Origin: Mesonia sediminis | GTDB lineage: Bacteria; Bacteroidota; Bacteroidia; Flavobacteriales; Flavobacteriaceae | Length of the DNA stretch: 64,000 nucleotides | Reading direction: 5' to 3' | Assembly (NCBI RefSeq): GCF_042684705.1 | Contig: NZ_JBHULZ010000041.1 | Location: 620,001-684,000, forward strand | In this document: one piece after another, positions 33,072-42,227 of the stretch | How the letters are laid out: each line of letters opens with the position of its first letter | How positions within the stretch are numbered: position 1 is the stretch's first letter | Program-made: the position numbers and the translations under genes | Notes under the pieces: generated by a model | Databases searched by the model: none | What the model was told of the DNA's origin: nothing | Seen by the model: the letters and a program-made list of their open reading frames with translations, nothing else

Positions 33072-35264
33072 TTAGTTTGTACTAGAAACTTCTTCTTTTA
33101 CATTAATATCTGTACCTAATCGTTGTAGATAAGCAATAACGGCAACTACTTCTCGATTTCGCATTTCAACAAACTCTAATCCGTTTTCTTGAGCATAAGC
33201 TTTATCGGCTTTATAGGTCTCGGCAAAATCGGGATCGGTGTGTAGGTTCTCCTCGATAGCAGCACCTTGTTCCTCCATCCATTTTTGCGCATTGGCAATC
33301 TCTTCATCGGTATATGGAACACCCAGTTTTACTAAGGTACGCATCTTCGCTTCTGTATTCGATTTATCTAAGGCATTGGTGATTAACCAAGGGTATCGTG
33401 GCATAATACTACCGGCCGAGGTAGTCTGCGGATCATAGAAGTGATTGAAGTGCCAGTTATCAGAATATTTTTTACCGATTCTGTGTAAATCTGGACCAGT
33501 ACGTTTACTACCCCATAAAAACGGACGATCATATACAAACTCTCCCGCTTTTGAATACTCCCCATAGCGTTCTACCTCACTTCTAAAGGGTCTAATCATC
33601 TGTGAGTGACAAGAAACACAACCTTCACGGATGTAAATATCGCGCCCCTCTAGCTCTAGTGGAGTATAAGGTTTAACGGTAGAAATAGTCGGGATGTTGG
33701 ACTCTACCAATAGGGTAGGTATAATTTGTACAGCTCCTCCAATCAAGATGGCAATAGTGGCATAAATAGTTAATTTAACGGGTCTTCGCTCTAACCAAGT
33801 GTGATAACCCTCACCTGCCGTTCTTTTCTTTGTAACTTTAGGTAATGCTGCAGCTTCGGCCAATTCATCGGTAACGGCAGAACCTTTTCTTACAGTCATA
33901 ACCACATTATACAATAAGATAAATGCACCTACAATATACATAGAACCACCAATAGCACGCATCCAATACATAGGCATAATTTCGGTAACGGTTTCAAGGA
34001 AGTTTCCATACACCAATGTACCATCTGGGTTAAATTGCTTCCACATAGAAGCTTGTGTAAATCCGGCTACATATAGCGGAAGCGCATACAGAATAATCCC
34101 TAAAGTTCCCACCCAAAAATGCACATTGGCTAGGGCAATAGAGTATAATTTAGTTTTAAACAAGCGTGGAATCAACCAATAAATCATTCCAAAGGCTAAA
34201 AATCCGTTCCAAGCAAGTGCTCCCACGTGAACGTGAGCAATGATCCAATCGGTAAAGTGACCAATAGCATTAATGTTTTTTAATGATAGCATAGGTCCTT
34301 CAAAAGTGGCCATACCATAACCGGTAATGGCAACTACCATAAATTTAAGAATAGGATCTGTTCTTACTTTATCCCAAGCACCTCGTAAGGTCAATAAACC
34401 GTTGATCATACCTCCCCAAGACGGAGCGATAAGCATTACCGAAAAAGCCACCCCTAAATTTTGAGCCCAATCTGGTAAAGAAGAGTACAATAAGTGGTGC
34501 GGTCCTGCCCAAATATATATGAAAATTAACGACCAGAAGTGAATAATAGATAGTCGGTAAGAATAAACGGGCCTATTGGCTGCTTTAGGCACAAAATAGT
34601 ACATTAAACCCAAGAATGGTGTGGTTAAGAAAAACGCAACCGCATTATGCCCATACCACCACTGCACCAAAGCATCTTGAACCCCGGCATAAGCAGAGTA
34701 ACTTTTTAAGAAAGTTGCAGGCAATGCTAAACTATTGAAAATATGTAAAACTGCCACCGTTACGAACGTAGCCAGGTAAAACCAGATCGCAACATACATA
34801 TGACGCTGTCTACGTTTTAATATAGTAGCTATTAAGTTCCAACCAAAAACAACCCAAACTACCGCAATAGCTATATCTATTGGCCACTCTAACTCAGCAT
34901 ATTCTTTTGAGCTGGTAAAACCTAAGGGTAAGGTAATTGCTGCAGCTACAATGATGAGCTGCCAACCCCAGAAATTAATATTACTCAAAGCATCGCTAAA
35001 CATACGTGCTTTAAGAAGGCGTTGAGTAGAATAATACACTCCTGCAAAAATCGCATTCCCTACAAAAGCAAAAATCACCGCATTAGTATGCAGTGGTCGT
35101 AGCCTACCAAAACTCAACCATGAAATGCCGTCGGTTAGGTTAGGAAAAATAAACATAAAGGCTAATAGCAAGCCCACAGACATTCCTACGATACCCCAAA
35201 ATATGGTTGCATACAGGAATTTTTTTACAATCTTATTGTCATAATAAAATTTTTCGATTTCCAT
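33072..35264 (-). CDS. ccoNO: cbb3 oxidase fused subunits CcoN-CcoO
   Basis: The 730-residue protein joins the catalytic 12-helix subunit CcoN (about residues 1-470, with FEGPMLSLKNINAIGHFTDW and HVHVGALAWNGF carrying haem and Cu ligands) to the CcoO mono-haem cytochrome c. The joint is a linker around residue 490, and the CcoO haem site is CVSCHSQMIRPF at residues 549-560. Fusion of N and O is typical of Bacteroidota. The complex is a high-affinity terminal oxidase for low oxygen. The gene is 10 bp after ccoS. Confidence 0.96.
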   Translation of the reverse strand: MEIEKFYYDNKIVKKFLYATIFWGIVGMSVGLLLAFMFIFPNLTDGISWLSFGRLRPLHTNAVIFAFVGNAIFAGVYYSTQRLLKARMFSDALSNINFWGWQLIIVAAAITLPLGFTSSKEYAELEWPIDIAIAVVWVVFGWNLIATILKRRQRHMYVAIWFYLATFVTVAVLHIFNSLALPATFLKSYSAYAGVQDALVQWWYGHNAVAFFLTTPFLGLMYYFVPKAANRPVYSYRLSIIHFWSLIFIYIWAGPHHLLYSSLPDWAQNLGVAFSVMLIAPSWGGMINGLLTLRGAWDKVRTDPILKFMVVAITGYGMATFEGPMLSLKNINAIGHFTDWIIAHVHVGALAWNGFLAFGMIYWLIPRLFKTKLYSIALANVHFWVGTLGIILYALPLYVAGFTQASMWKQFNPDGTLVYGNFLETVTEIMPMYWMRAIGGSMYIVGAFILLYNVVMTVRKGSAVTDELAEAAALPKVTKKRTAGEGYHTWLERRPVKLTIYATIAILIGGAVQIIPTLLVESNIPTISTVKPYTPLELEGRDIYIREGCVSCHSQMIRPFRSEVERYGEYSKAGEFVYDRPFLWGSKRTGPDLHRIGKKYSDNWHFNHFYDPQTTSAGSIMPRYPWLITNALDKSNTEAKMRTLVKLGVPYTDEEIANAQKWMEEQGAAIEENLHTDPDFAETYKADKAYAQENGLEFVEMRNREVVAVIAYLQRLGTDINVKEEVSSTN

Positions 35265-35274
35265 AATATAATAA

Positions 35275-35460
35275 TTAGTCTTTGGTTTTTATTGATTGTT
35301 TTTGATTTTCTTCTTTAACCAATTCATCTTCAAAAAGCATTCTCACGGCGGGTGTATGCACATCATCATACTGCCCACGTTTTACGGAGTAAATAAATAC
35401 TCCAAAAAAAATAAGAGCAACTAAAATACTCAATGCCAATAAAAGATAAATTACACTCAT
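35275..35460 (-). CDS. ccoS: cbb3 oxidase maturation protein CcoS
   Basis: The 61-residue protein has a single N-terminal membrane helix (VIYLLLALSILVALIFFGVFI) followed by KRGQYDDVHTPAVRMLFED, the family signature (GQ.dD..tPa.R.L.dD). CcoS is needed for haem and copper insertion into CcoN. It is the first gene of the ccoS-ccoNO-ccoQ-ccoP transcription unit, with a promoter and FNR-like box directly upstream. Confidence 0.93.
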   Translation of the reverse strand: MSVIYLLLALSILVALIFFGVFIYSVKRGQYDDVHTPAVRMLFEDELVKEENQKQSIKTKD

Positions 35461-35477
35461 GTTTAAATTCTAGTTTT

Positions 35478-35521
35478 CAAAATTACTTGTGAAAGCTTTC
35501 TTAAAAAATGACAATTATCAA
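35478..35521 (-). promoter_or_regulatory. Promoter and FNR-like box of ccoS-ccoNOQP
   Basis: On the minus strand TTGAT-AATT-GTCAT lies at 35521-35508 and overlaps the ccoI stop codon. The -7 element TAATTTTG is at 35485-35478. The box centre is 36.5 bp from the inner end of the -7 element, which places it near -42, the position of class II FNR/CRP activators. It matches the TTGATnnnnATCAA consensus at 8 of 10 positions. Confidence 0.6.
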
Positions 35522-37905
35522 TTTTTAAATAATTTCAACTTTCTACTGGTATAATTGGTTAGCAAGGTAACAAAAATCAATACACTAATAGAGCTTAAGG
35601 GCATTAAAATAGCTGCAATCACAGGTTTCAGCTGTCCAGTTACCGCAAAATAAAGTCCGATTACATTATAAAGGAAAGACAAAACAAAACTATATTTAAT
35701 CGTGTTCACTGTCTTTCTAGCTGCTAACAAAAAACTTGGCAGTTTATGCATTTGTTCGGCATCTAAAATAGCATCACAAGCTGGCGAAAACACATTTACA
35801 TTTTCAGAGATAGCTACCCCTACCTCACTTTGAGCCAAAGCTCCAGCATCGTTTAGACCGTCACCAATCATCATTACTTTTTCACCTTTCTCTTGCAGTC
35901 CTTTTACAAAATTTAGTTTGTCATCGGGTTTTTGATCAAACAACAATTGGGTGTTTTTGGGTAACATTTTGGCTAGTTGTTCTTTTTCACCTGCATTATC
36001 ACCCGATAAGACGACCACCTTATAAGAACGGGACAGCGCATTAAATACTTTTTGAACGCCAGACCTATACTGGTTATTAAAAGTGTACTTCCCTTTATAT
36101 TCTTGATTGGCCTTTACGTGAACCGTAGTTTGTAATTGACTGTCAACCTGCGGGCTACCTACAAACGACGCCGAGCCAACTTGAATGCTATTTTCTGCTT
36201 GTCGAGCTACCATCCCCTTACCAGTAATTTCTTCAAAACTGTCTAGGGTGCTAATAGATTGGCTAGCTAAAAAGGTGTACAAAGATCTACTCAACGGATG
36301 GTTCGAAGCCCGTAAAGTGTTTTTCAACAAAGAAGCCTCCTCCTCGGTTAAATTCATACCTTCATAAGTAATAGCTACTTTTTTATTAGTGGTTAGGGTT
36401 CCGGTTTTGTCAAATATAATCGTATCGAGATCATTTAATTTTTCGATTACGTGGGCATTTTTTAAATAAAACTTAGCCCTACCAAATATACGAAGCATAT
36501 TTCCTAAAGAGAAAGGAGTTGACAGCGCCAGCGCGCATGGGCACGCGATAATTAGCACCGCAGTAAAAACATTAAGTGCCATGCTAGAGTCATAATAGAT
36601 CCAAAAGGCAGTTGCTACCAGCGAAATAACCAAAAGTACACTTGTAAAATACTTGCTTATTTTATTGGTCAGATTTACAAAAGAGGCATCTTTATTCTGA
36701 CTAAACACATCGTTACTCCATAATTGGGTCAAATAACTTTGCTCTACAGATTTTAAGGCCTCCACTTCAATTGCGCCATCAAGTTGCTTACCACCAGCAA
36801 ACAACTTATCGCCAGACACTTTACGCACTGGGTCTCTTTCTCCTGTAACAAAACTATAATCTATTTGTGCCTCGCCATTAATTAAAATAGCATCTACCGG
36901 TAAAAGTTCGCTGTTGCGGATTAAAAGCCTGTCTCCCACTTCAATATCATATACTTGAATGTTCTCTTCGGATTTATTTTGTTTGTCTATCCGGGTAACC
37001 GCAATAGGAAAATAAGATTTATAATCTCTCTCAAATGAAAGGAAGCTATAGGTTTTTTGTTGAAAAAATTTACCCACAAGCAAAAAGAAAACAAGACCAG
37101 TTAGCGAATCAAAAAAGCCTGTACCCCAATCGAATAATATTTCTATGGTACTCCGTAAAAACAAAACCAAAATACCTAATGCTATGGGTACATCTATATT
37201 TAAAATTTTAGCCTTTAATCCTTTATAGGCTGATATAAAATAATCTGTCCCCGAATAAAAAACCACGGGTAGAGAGAAGCTAAACATCAACCACCTAAAC
37301 AAGTGCTTGTACTCTTCAAGCCAATACTCCTCTACCTCAAAATATTCAGGAAAAGACAAGAACATAACATTACCAAAAGCAAATCCGGCAATAGCCAACT
37401 TATAAATAAGGCTGCGGTCTACTTCTTTTTTTCCTTTATCAAAATCATCTAAACTGATGTAGGGTTCATACCCAATGCGACTGAGCAATTGCACCACCTC
37501 TTTTAAGCTTAAAGCGGATGATTTATAGGTTATTCTAACTGTTTTTTTAGGGAAATTTACCTGAGCTGTTCGAATATGTGCTTGCAGTTTATGTAGGTTT
37601 TCTAAAATCCATATGCAAGAACTGCAATGCATATGCGGAACGTACAAATTTACCACTTGAATATCGCCATCGTCAAATTCAACAAGTTTCTCAACTATTT
37701 TCTGATTATCTAGATAATCAAATTTACCAGCTACCTCTTCTGGAATGGCACCTGGGGCATCTTGCAAATCATAATAACAGCCTAAATCATTGCTAGAGAA
37801 TAACTCATAAACGGTTTTACAACCCCTACAACAAAAAGCTTTTTCGTCAAATACAATTGCATCTTGATCACAAGAGTTGCCACAATGAAAACAATTATCC
37901 TGCAT
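35518..37905 (-). CDS. ccoI: Cu-exporting P-type ATPase of cbb3 assembly (CcoI/FixI)
   Basis: The 795-residue P1B-type ATPase supplies copper to the oxidase. At the N-terminus is a cysteine-rich domain (CFHCGNSC and FCCRGCKTVY), then a heavy-metal-associated domain with MHCSSC, then eight helices with IACPCALALSTPF (the CPC metal site). The P-domain has DKTGTLT and the hinge GDGLNDAGAL. The extra Cys-rich leader is the DUF2318/YHS-like form seen in CcoI proteins. It is the first gene of the cluster, 57 bp upstream of ccoS. Confidence 0.95.
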   Translation of the reverse strand: MQDNCFHCGNSCDQDAIVFDEKAFCCRGCKTVYELFSSNDLGCYYDLQDAPGAIPEEVAGKFDYLDNQKIVEKLVEFDDGDIQVVNLYVPHMHCSSCIWILENLHKLQAHIRTAQVNFPKKTVRITYKSSALSLKEVVQLLSRIGYEPYISLDDFDKGKKEVDRSLIYKLAIAGFAFGNVMFLSFPEYFEVEEYWLEEYKHLFRWLMFSFSLPVVFYSGTDYFISAYKGLKAKILNIDVPIALGILVLFLRSTIEILFDWGTGFFDSLTGLVFFLLVGKFFQQKTYSFLSFERDYKSYFPIAVTRIDKQNKSEENIQVYDIEVGDRLLIRNSELLPVDAILINGEAQIDYSFVTGERDPVRKVSGDKLFAGGKQLDGAIEVEALKSVEQSYLTQLWSNDVFSQNKDASFVNLTNKISKYFTSVLLVISLVATAFWIYYDSSMALNVFTAVLIIACPCALALSTPFSLGNMLRIFGRAKFYLKNAHVIEKLNDLDTIIFDKTGTLTTNKKVAITYEGMNLTEEEASLLKNTLRASNHPLSRSLYTFLASQSISTLDSFEEITGKGMVARQAENSIQVGSASFVGSPQVDSQLQTTVHVKANQEYKGKYTFNNQYRSGVQKVFNALSRSYKVVVLSGDNAGEKEQLAKMLPKNTQLLFDQKPDDKLNFVKGLQEKGEKVMMIGDGLNDAGALAQSEVGVAISENVNVFSPACDAILDAEQMHKLPSFLLAARKTVNTIKYSFVLSFLYNVIGLYFAVTGQLKPVIAAILMPLSSISVLIFVTLLTNYTSRKLKLFKN

Positions 37906-37924
37906 AACAGCTTATTTTACCTTG

Positions 37925-37968
37925 CAAAGGTCTTTTTAATGTACCTATATAACAATGACCAAAATCAT
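37925..37968 (-). promoter_or_regulatory. Promoter and FNR-like box of ccoI
   Basis: On the minus strand ATGAT-TTTG-GTCAT lies at 37968-37955, and a -7-like element GACCTTTG at 37932-37925. Centre-to-element spacing is again 36.5 bp, the same as at ccoS. The half sites match TTGAT/ATCAA less well than the ccoS copy, but share TGATnnnnGTCAT with it. Confidence 0.5.
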
Positions 37969-38046
37969 CGTTTAATACTGCTCTAAGTTAAAAAACCATT
38001 TTGTAGATAACCAATACCAAGCTTAAATTATAATGGTTCTAAATAA

Positions 38047-38083
38047 AAAACCATTTCGAGTCACAACTGACCTGAAATGGTTT
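38047..38083 (-). terminator. Terminator after the DUF6029 gene
   Basis: AAAACCATTTC and GAAATGGTTT pair around a 16-nt loop, and A residues on the plus strand give a T run on the minus strand. It ends the TlpA-DUF6029 transcript. Confidence 0.65.
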
Positions 38084-38123
38084 AAGAATAATTCTTATCT
38101 CGTAACAGACAAGATAAATTGAT

Positions 38124-39821
38124 TTAAAACGAAGTAGATAAGTTGAGTGTAAACCCTGTATTTTCGGGTACAAAGCGGCAAACGCCACCAACACACACCA
38201 AACCTCCTCGTTGGCGTCCGTAATTTAAAGCTATTCGTGTGGCGCCAAAACGATAAGCCCCTCCGAAATTATAGTAATGATTCTTTTCTGCTTCTTTTTT
38301 TGTACCATAGTTGTAGATATCCCAAAAGTAAACCGATAGGTTTCTATTGAAGTTAAACTCTACGGTTGCTCCTGCCCAATTGCGTCTATCGGCGTCGGCC
38401 CACATATGCTCTAGCTCGACTCTTAAAGATTTTTTATTGGGTAAGCTAATCACATTCTCTACTGCTAAAATATCAGCATTTACTTGATCTCCACCTTCAA
38501 CCAATCGCTTATCATAATACTGGTGCACGTAATAGAAACCGCTACGCCAATTTTTACTGAAACGCTTACGGATTTCTAGGTTATAATCAGAAAAATACTT
38601 TTGCCCTCGTCCAAAAAACTGCGTGTCATAATCTTGAGGAAAATACCGGTATTCTCCCGCCAAATTGTACCAGCTAGCAAAGTTTGCTGCTATTTCGGTT
38701 CCGTATTTACCTCCTAAACTTGTTCCCTTTTTAAAGGTATAATATACATCGAGTTGCCCGCCTGTTTCTCCAGACTTTAGAATATCAACATCTAGATTTC
38801 CTACACGGTATTGCGCTTGAAATACATAGATATTAGCTAGATTAGAGTGATGTTGTTTGGTAAGACCTGGCACATAGTTCATTATTTTATCGTTGTAATT
38901 GATACTGGTATTGTTAGCATCAATCACTTCGGGCTTACGTTCTGAGAAAAACCCCATATTTTCAAGCCTTCTTAAAGTCAAATCTATACCCAAACCACTT
39001 TTGGTGTACCCAAGGTTTATTTGATAAGCAGAACCGTCCTTAACCAAATCATTTGAAATATCATTGTTGGCATTAATAACAGCATCTTCCGTTTTATAAT
39101 TAGCTTCTCCATTTACATAAAAAGAACCCAAGTAATAATTAAATCGAAAAGCCATCGCGCTGGTCAATTCAGAAAAATCTGGATTCTCGATATTGGTTTC
39201 CTCATATCGTCCTACATAAGAAGCTCCCACCGATAAATCTGATTTTTCTAATTGCAACCAATCGGTTAGATAAAATTCGCTATCAAATCCGTAAATATCT
39301 CCATCGGTCACATCAAAACCACTACGTTGTTTTCCGTAAAGGCCAGTTAAACGGATGTTATGATTAGGTCTGTACACTATACGTGCTCCACGAAGAGCAT
39401 TATTGATTCCTAAAGCGCGATCTTCCCAGGTTCGTAAAAGCAATCCGCTACCAAACTGTTCATAAAAATGTCCTAAAGTAATATCTATTTTATCACTTTT
39501 GTAATTGACATAAAATGTTGCCAGATTAGTCCCTTCAAACTTAGGGTTATAATTAAGCAGCGAGTTAGCTTCGTAGGCTTCTACTTGCACTCCCGCGGTA
39601 AACTTCCCATAATTATAATTGGCGTTTAAGTAATTGTTAGATCTAAAACGATCATCGAACTCAAAATCGCCCAATTTTGGGTCATCTACATAATATTGCA
39701 TATTAGATTCTAGCCCACCATAAAATCTACCTTTTATTTTATTTTCATCATCTGTTTCTTGAGCCTGAGAAATCAAACCTGCCGCCAGAAAAACTACTAG
39801 CGTTGATATTCTTTTTATCAT
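38124..39821 (-). CDS. DUF6029 family outer-membrane protein
   Basis: The 565-residue protein has a signal peptide (cleavage near AQA/QE at about residue 21) and alternating hydrophobic beta strands through its length, ending in NTGFTLNLSTSF with a terminal aromatic. This pattern is typical of an outer-membrane beta-barrel; DUF6029 is the best family match by overall sequence character. One unusual CVGGVC pair lies near the C-terminus. Its start overlaps the TlpA stop codon by 1 bp, so a redox partnership is possible. Function is unknown. Confidence 0.75.
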   Translation of the reverse strand: MIKRISTLVVFLAAGLISQAQETDDENKIKGRFYGGLESNMQYYVDDPKLGDFEFDDRFRSNNYLNANYNYGKFTAGVQVEAYEANSLLNYNPKFEGTNLATFYVNYKSDKIDITLGHFYEQFGSGLLLRTWEDRALGINNALRGARIVYRPNHNIRLTGLYGKQRSGFDVTDGDIYGFDSEFYLTDWLQLEKSDLSVGASYVGRYEETNIENPDFSELTSAMAFRFNYYLGSFYVNGEANYKTEDAVINANNDISNDLVKDGSAYQINLGYTKSGLGIDLTLRRLENMGFFSERKPEVIDANNTSINYNDKIMNYVPGLTKQHHSNLANIYVFQAQYRVGNLDVDILKSGETGGQLDVYYTFKKGTSLGGKYGTEIAANFASWYNLAGEYRYFPQDYDTQFFGRGQKYFSDYNLEIRKRFSKNWRSGFYYVHQYYDKRLVEGGDQVNADILAVENVISLPNKKSLRVELEHMWADADRRNWAGATVEFNFNRNLSVYFWDIYNYGTKKEAEKNHYYNFGGAYRFGATRIALNYGRQRGGLVCVGGVCRFVPENTGFTLNLSTSF

Positions 39822-40300
39822 TACAAAGCTTTTATTTCTTCGAACAATTCTTCTTCGGCACCTTCGGCGTAGCCATTAGATACGTGCATTACCTTTTGAT
39901 TCTTAACCACAATGGTATGCGGTACATTGTTGATTTGTAATTTGCGTTTAAGTTCTTGGTTGGTATCTAATAAAATTTCATACTCCCAAGCTTTACCATT
40001 TACCATTGGTTTTACTCGTTTTACGGTACGAGCATCGTCTATTGAAATAGCGATTAGTTCTACATCTACCTCTTCTTGCCAGTCTGTGTAAACCGCTTTA
40101 ATCGCCTCTAATTCATTAATACAAGGCGCACACCAAGTGGCCCAAAACGAAAAAATATACACTTTATCGTCTTCAGCATAATCTTTATATACATTTTTTA
40201 ATTGATTGTCCATATTTTTCAATTGAACATTAGGCATTTGAGATTGAGCCTGTGAAAAATGAGCCATCATAACGGCTACAAAAATTAGTAGAATTCGCAT
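39821..40300 (-). CDS. TlpA-family periplasmic thioredoxin
   Basis: The 159-residue protein has a signal peptide (about 1-18) and a thioredoxin fold with WATWCAPCINELEAI (CxxC active site) and the cis-Pro region NNVPHTIVV. TlpA-like proteins reduce disulfides in the periplasm, for example in cytochrome c or outer-membrane protein maturation. It is translationally coupled with the DUF6029 barrel. TATATTTG at 40337-40330 on the minus strand is the likely -7 element. Confidence 0.9.
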   Translation of the reverse strand: MRILLIFVAVMMAHFSQAQSQMPNVQLKNMDNQLKNVYKDYAEDDKVYIFSFWATWCAPCINELEAIKAVYTDWQEEVDVELIAISIDDARTVKRVKPMVNGKAWEYEILLDTNQELKRKLQINNVPHTIVVKNQKVMHVSNGYAEGAEEELFEEIKAL

Positions 40301-40329
40301 AGTTTTATTAATTGTTTGTTAAAGCTGAG

Positions 40330-40337
40330 CAAATATA
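40330..40337 (-). promoter_or_regulatory. Promoter -7 element of the TlpA-DUF6029 unit
   Basis: TATATTTG on the minus strand, 30 bp upstream of the start codon, matches TAnnTTTG. A second, divergent promoter for the Omp28-like gene begins about 70 bp away. Confidence 0.5.
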
Positions 40338-40408
40338 TAATTTATAGCCTAGATAGAAAGAAACTTCATATTTTAAATTAAAAAAAAAGCAACTTTTGAT
40401 ATTAATTG

Positions 40409-40416
40409 TATATTTG
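40409..40416 (+). promoter_or_regulatory. Promoter -7 element of the Omp28 cluster
   Basis: TATATTTG precedes the start codon at 40448 by 31 bp. The TTTTG upstream is only 10 bp away, so the -33 match is poor. Confidence 0.4.
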
Positions 40417-40447
40417 TGATAATCTTAACTTTTAAAACTAAACTTAG

Positions 40448-42178
40448 ATGAAAAGAATTTTACTTAGCTTGGCTTTGCTTTCGGGTAGTATGGCTGGTTT
40501 TGCACAGACCATTGTGTCTACCACACCCGAAAACAAGAATGTGATTTTAGAAGAATTTACAGGTATCTACTGTGGTTATTGTCCGCAAGGGCACGCAATT
40601 GCTCAAAGTTTAAAAACCAATAACCCAGGTGACGTTTTTCTGGTAAATGTGCACACGGGTGGTTATGCTAATCCTGGACCTGGTGATCCAGATTTTAGAA
40701 CAAATTTTGGAGCCGCTTTGGCCTCGCAATCAGGCTTAACGGGGTACCCTGCCGGACAGGTAAACCGTCACGAATTTCCTAGTTATGCGATGGCATCGGG
40801 AGCAACCGCAATGGGAAGGAATTTCTGGACCGTTGCAGCCAATACAATTTTATCAGAGTCTTCTTATGTAAATGTAGCAGCAACAGCAAACATTGATCTG
40901 CAAACAAGAGAACTTACCGTTTATGTAGAGGCTTACTATACTGGTAGTAGCCCAGTATCAACTAATAAGCTTAACATTGCTTTAAACCAAAACAATACCG
41001 CTGGACCTCAATCTGGAGGAAATATGGGAAGTAATTACAATCATATGCACCGCCTTATTCACTTTCTAACAGGACAATGGGGAGATGTAATAAGCACTAC
41101 CACACAAGGAAGTTTGTTTACCCAAACCTATACCTATACCATCCCTGCCGACCACAATAGTATTCCTATAGAGTTAAGTGAATTAGAAGTAATTGCTTAT
41201 GTTGCAGAAGGTAATGAAGAAATCATTAGCGGAAATGAGGCCGTAATGACTTTAACCTCTAGCTTTAATAACGAAATTGAATTAGCTGAAATTAAAGAAA
41301 TAGAAAATACTTGTAAAACAGAAGTTACTCCACAAGTTACCATTCAAAATAATGGAATGAACACGCTAACCAGTTTGGCGATTGAGTATAGCATTAACGG
41401 TGGTGCTATAAATACGCACAATTGGACTGGTAATCTTTCTATAGGTGAATCTGAAGTTGTTGATTTACCAGTAATCAATTTTACGCCACAAGCTTCTAAT
41501 ACTATTGACATAAACATACCTAATGACGATGATAATACCAACAACTCTGGACAAATAAACTTTGATGAAGCGCTAGAGGGTTCAAGAAATATTACTGTTG
41601 ATATTAGAACAGATAATTATCCTACCGAAGCTAGTTGGGAAATACTAGACAGTAGCGGTACCGTAGTAGCCTCAGGAGGTAATTATACTGGCCCTCAAAA
41701 TGGAGGTGGACCCAATGCAATGACTACTATTAGTACGACTCACGTCTTACCAGCTTCAGAGTGCTATACGATTAAACTAAAAGATTCTTATGGTGATGGT
41801 TGGTCTTATACCAATTCTATTCAACCTGGTATAGCCATCAAGTCTCAAGGAAACATTATTTACAACAAAGATGTAGGAAATTTTGGATCTGAATTAGTAC
41901 TTGAAGGAGCTTTTAAAACAAATACTACCTTAGGTGTAGCCGATAATGATACTTCTGTAATTTCGGTTTATCCTAATCCTGCTCAAGATGCTATTTTTGT
42001 AAATAACCTAGACAATTTTAACATCGAAATATTTGATATTACTGGTAAGCTGGTACACAGCGCTAAAGAAGTGACAAAAGAGCAAGCGATTGGTATCGGG
42101 CATTTAGAAAACGGTGTTTATTTTGTAAACCTAGCAAGTAAAACCGTAACTTACACCACCAAATTAATAAAGAAATAA
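40448..42178 (+). CDS. Omp28-related secreted protein with T9SS sorting domain
   Basis: The 576-residue protein has a signal peptide (about 1-20) and a thioredoxin-like Omp28 domain with EEFTGIYCGYCPQGHA (CxxC). A middle beta-rich part with Asn/Thr repeats follows. The C-terminal type A sorting domain has SVYPNPAQD, FDITGKLV and ENGVYFVNL, ending in KLIKK. It should be exported by Sec and then sent through the type IX system to the cell surface. Surface thioredoxin-like proteins of this type have no defined substrate. It begins a three-gene run. Confidence 0.9.
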   Translation: MKRILLSLALLSGSMAGFAQTIVSTTPENKNVILEEFTGIYCGYCPQGHAIAQSLKTNNPGDVFLVNVHTGGYANPGPGDPDFRTNFGAALASQSGLTGYPAGQVNRHEFPSYAMASGATAMGRNFWTVAANTILSESSYVNVAATANIDLQTRELTVYVEAYYTGSSPVSTNKLNIALNQNNTAGPQSGGNMGSNYNHMHRLIHFLTGQWGDVISTTTQGSLFTQTYTYTIPADHNSIPIELSELEVIAYVAEGNEEIISGNEAVMTLTSSFNNEIELAEIKEIENTCKTEVTPQVTIQNNGMNTLTSLAIEYSINGGAINTHNWTGNLSIGESEVVDLPVINFTPQASNTIDINIPNDDDNTNNSGQINFDEALEGSRNITVDIRTDNYPTEASWEILDSSGTVVASGGNYTGPQNGGGPNAMTTISTTHVLPASECYTIKLKDSYGDGWSYTNSIQPGIAIKSQGNIIYNKDVGNFGSELVLEGAFKTNTTLGVADNDTSVISVYPNPAQDAIFVNNLDNFNIEIFDITGKLVHSAKEVTKEQAIGIGHLENGVYFVNLASKTVTYTTKLIKK

Positions 42179-42187
42179 TTCATAAAA

Positions 42188-42214
42188 CGGCACCTAGAGT
42201 TTTTCTAGGTGCCT
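42188..42214 (+). terminator. Terminator or attenuator between the Omp28 and T9SS cargo genes
   Basis: GGCACCTAGA and TCTAGGTGCC form a perfect 10-bp stem with a 5-nt loop, followed by TTAAAA rather than a full T-run. It may only partly reduce downstream expression. Confidence 0.65.
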
Positions 42215-42227
42215 TAAAAAACAAACT

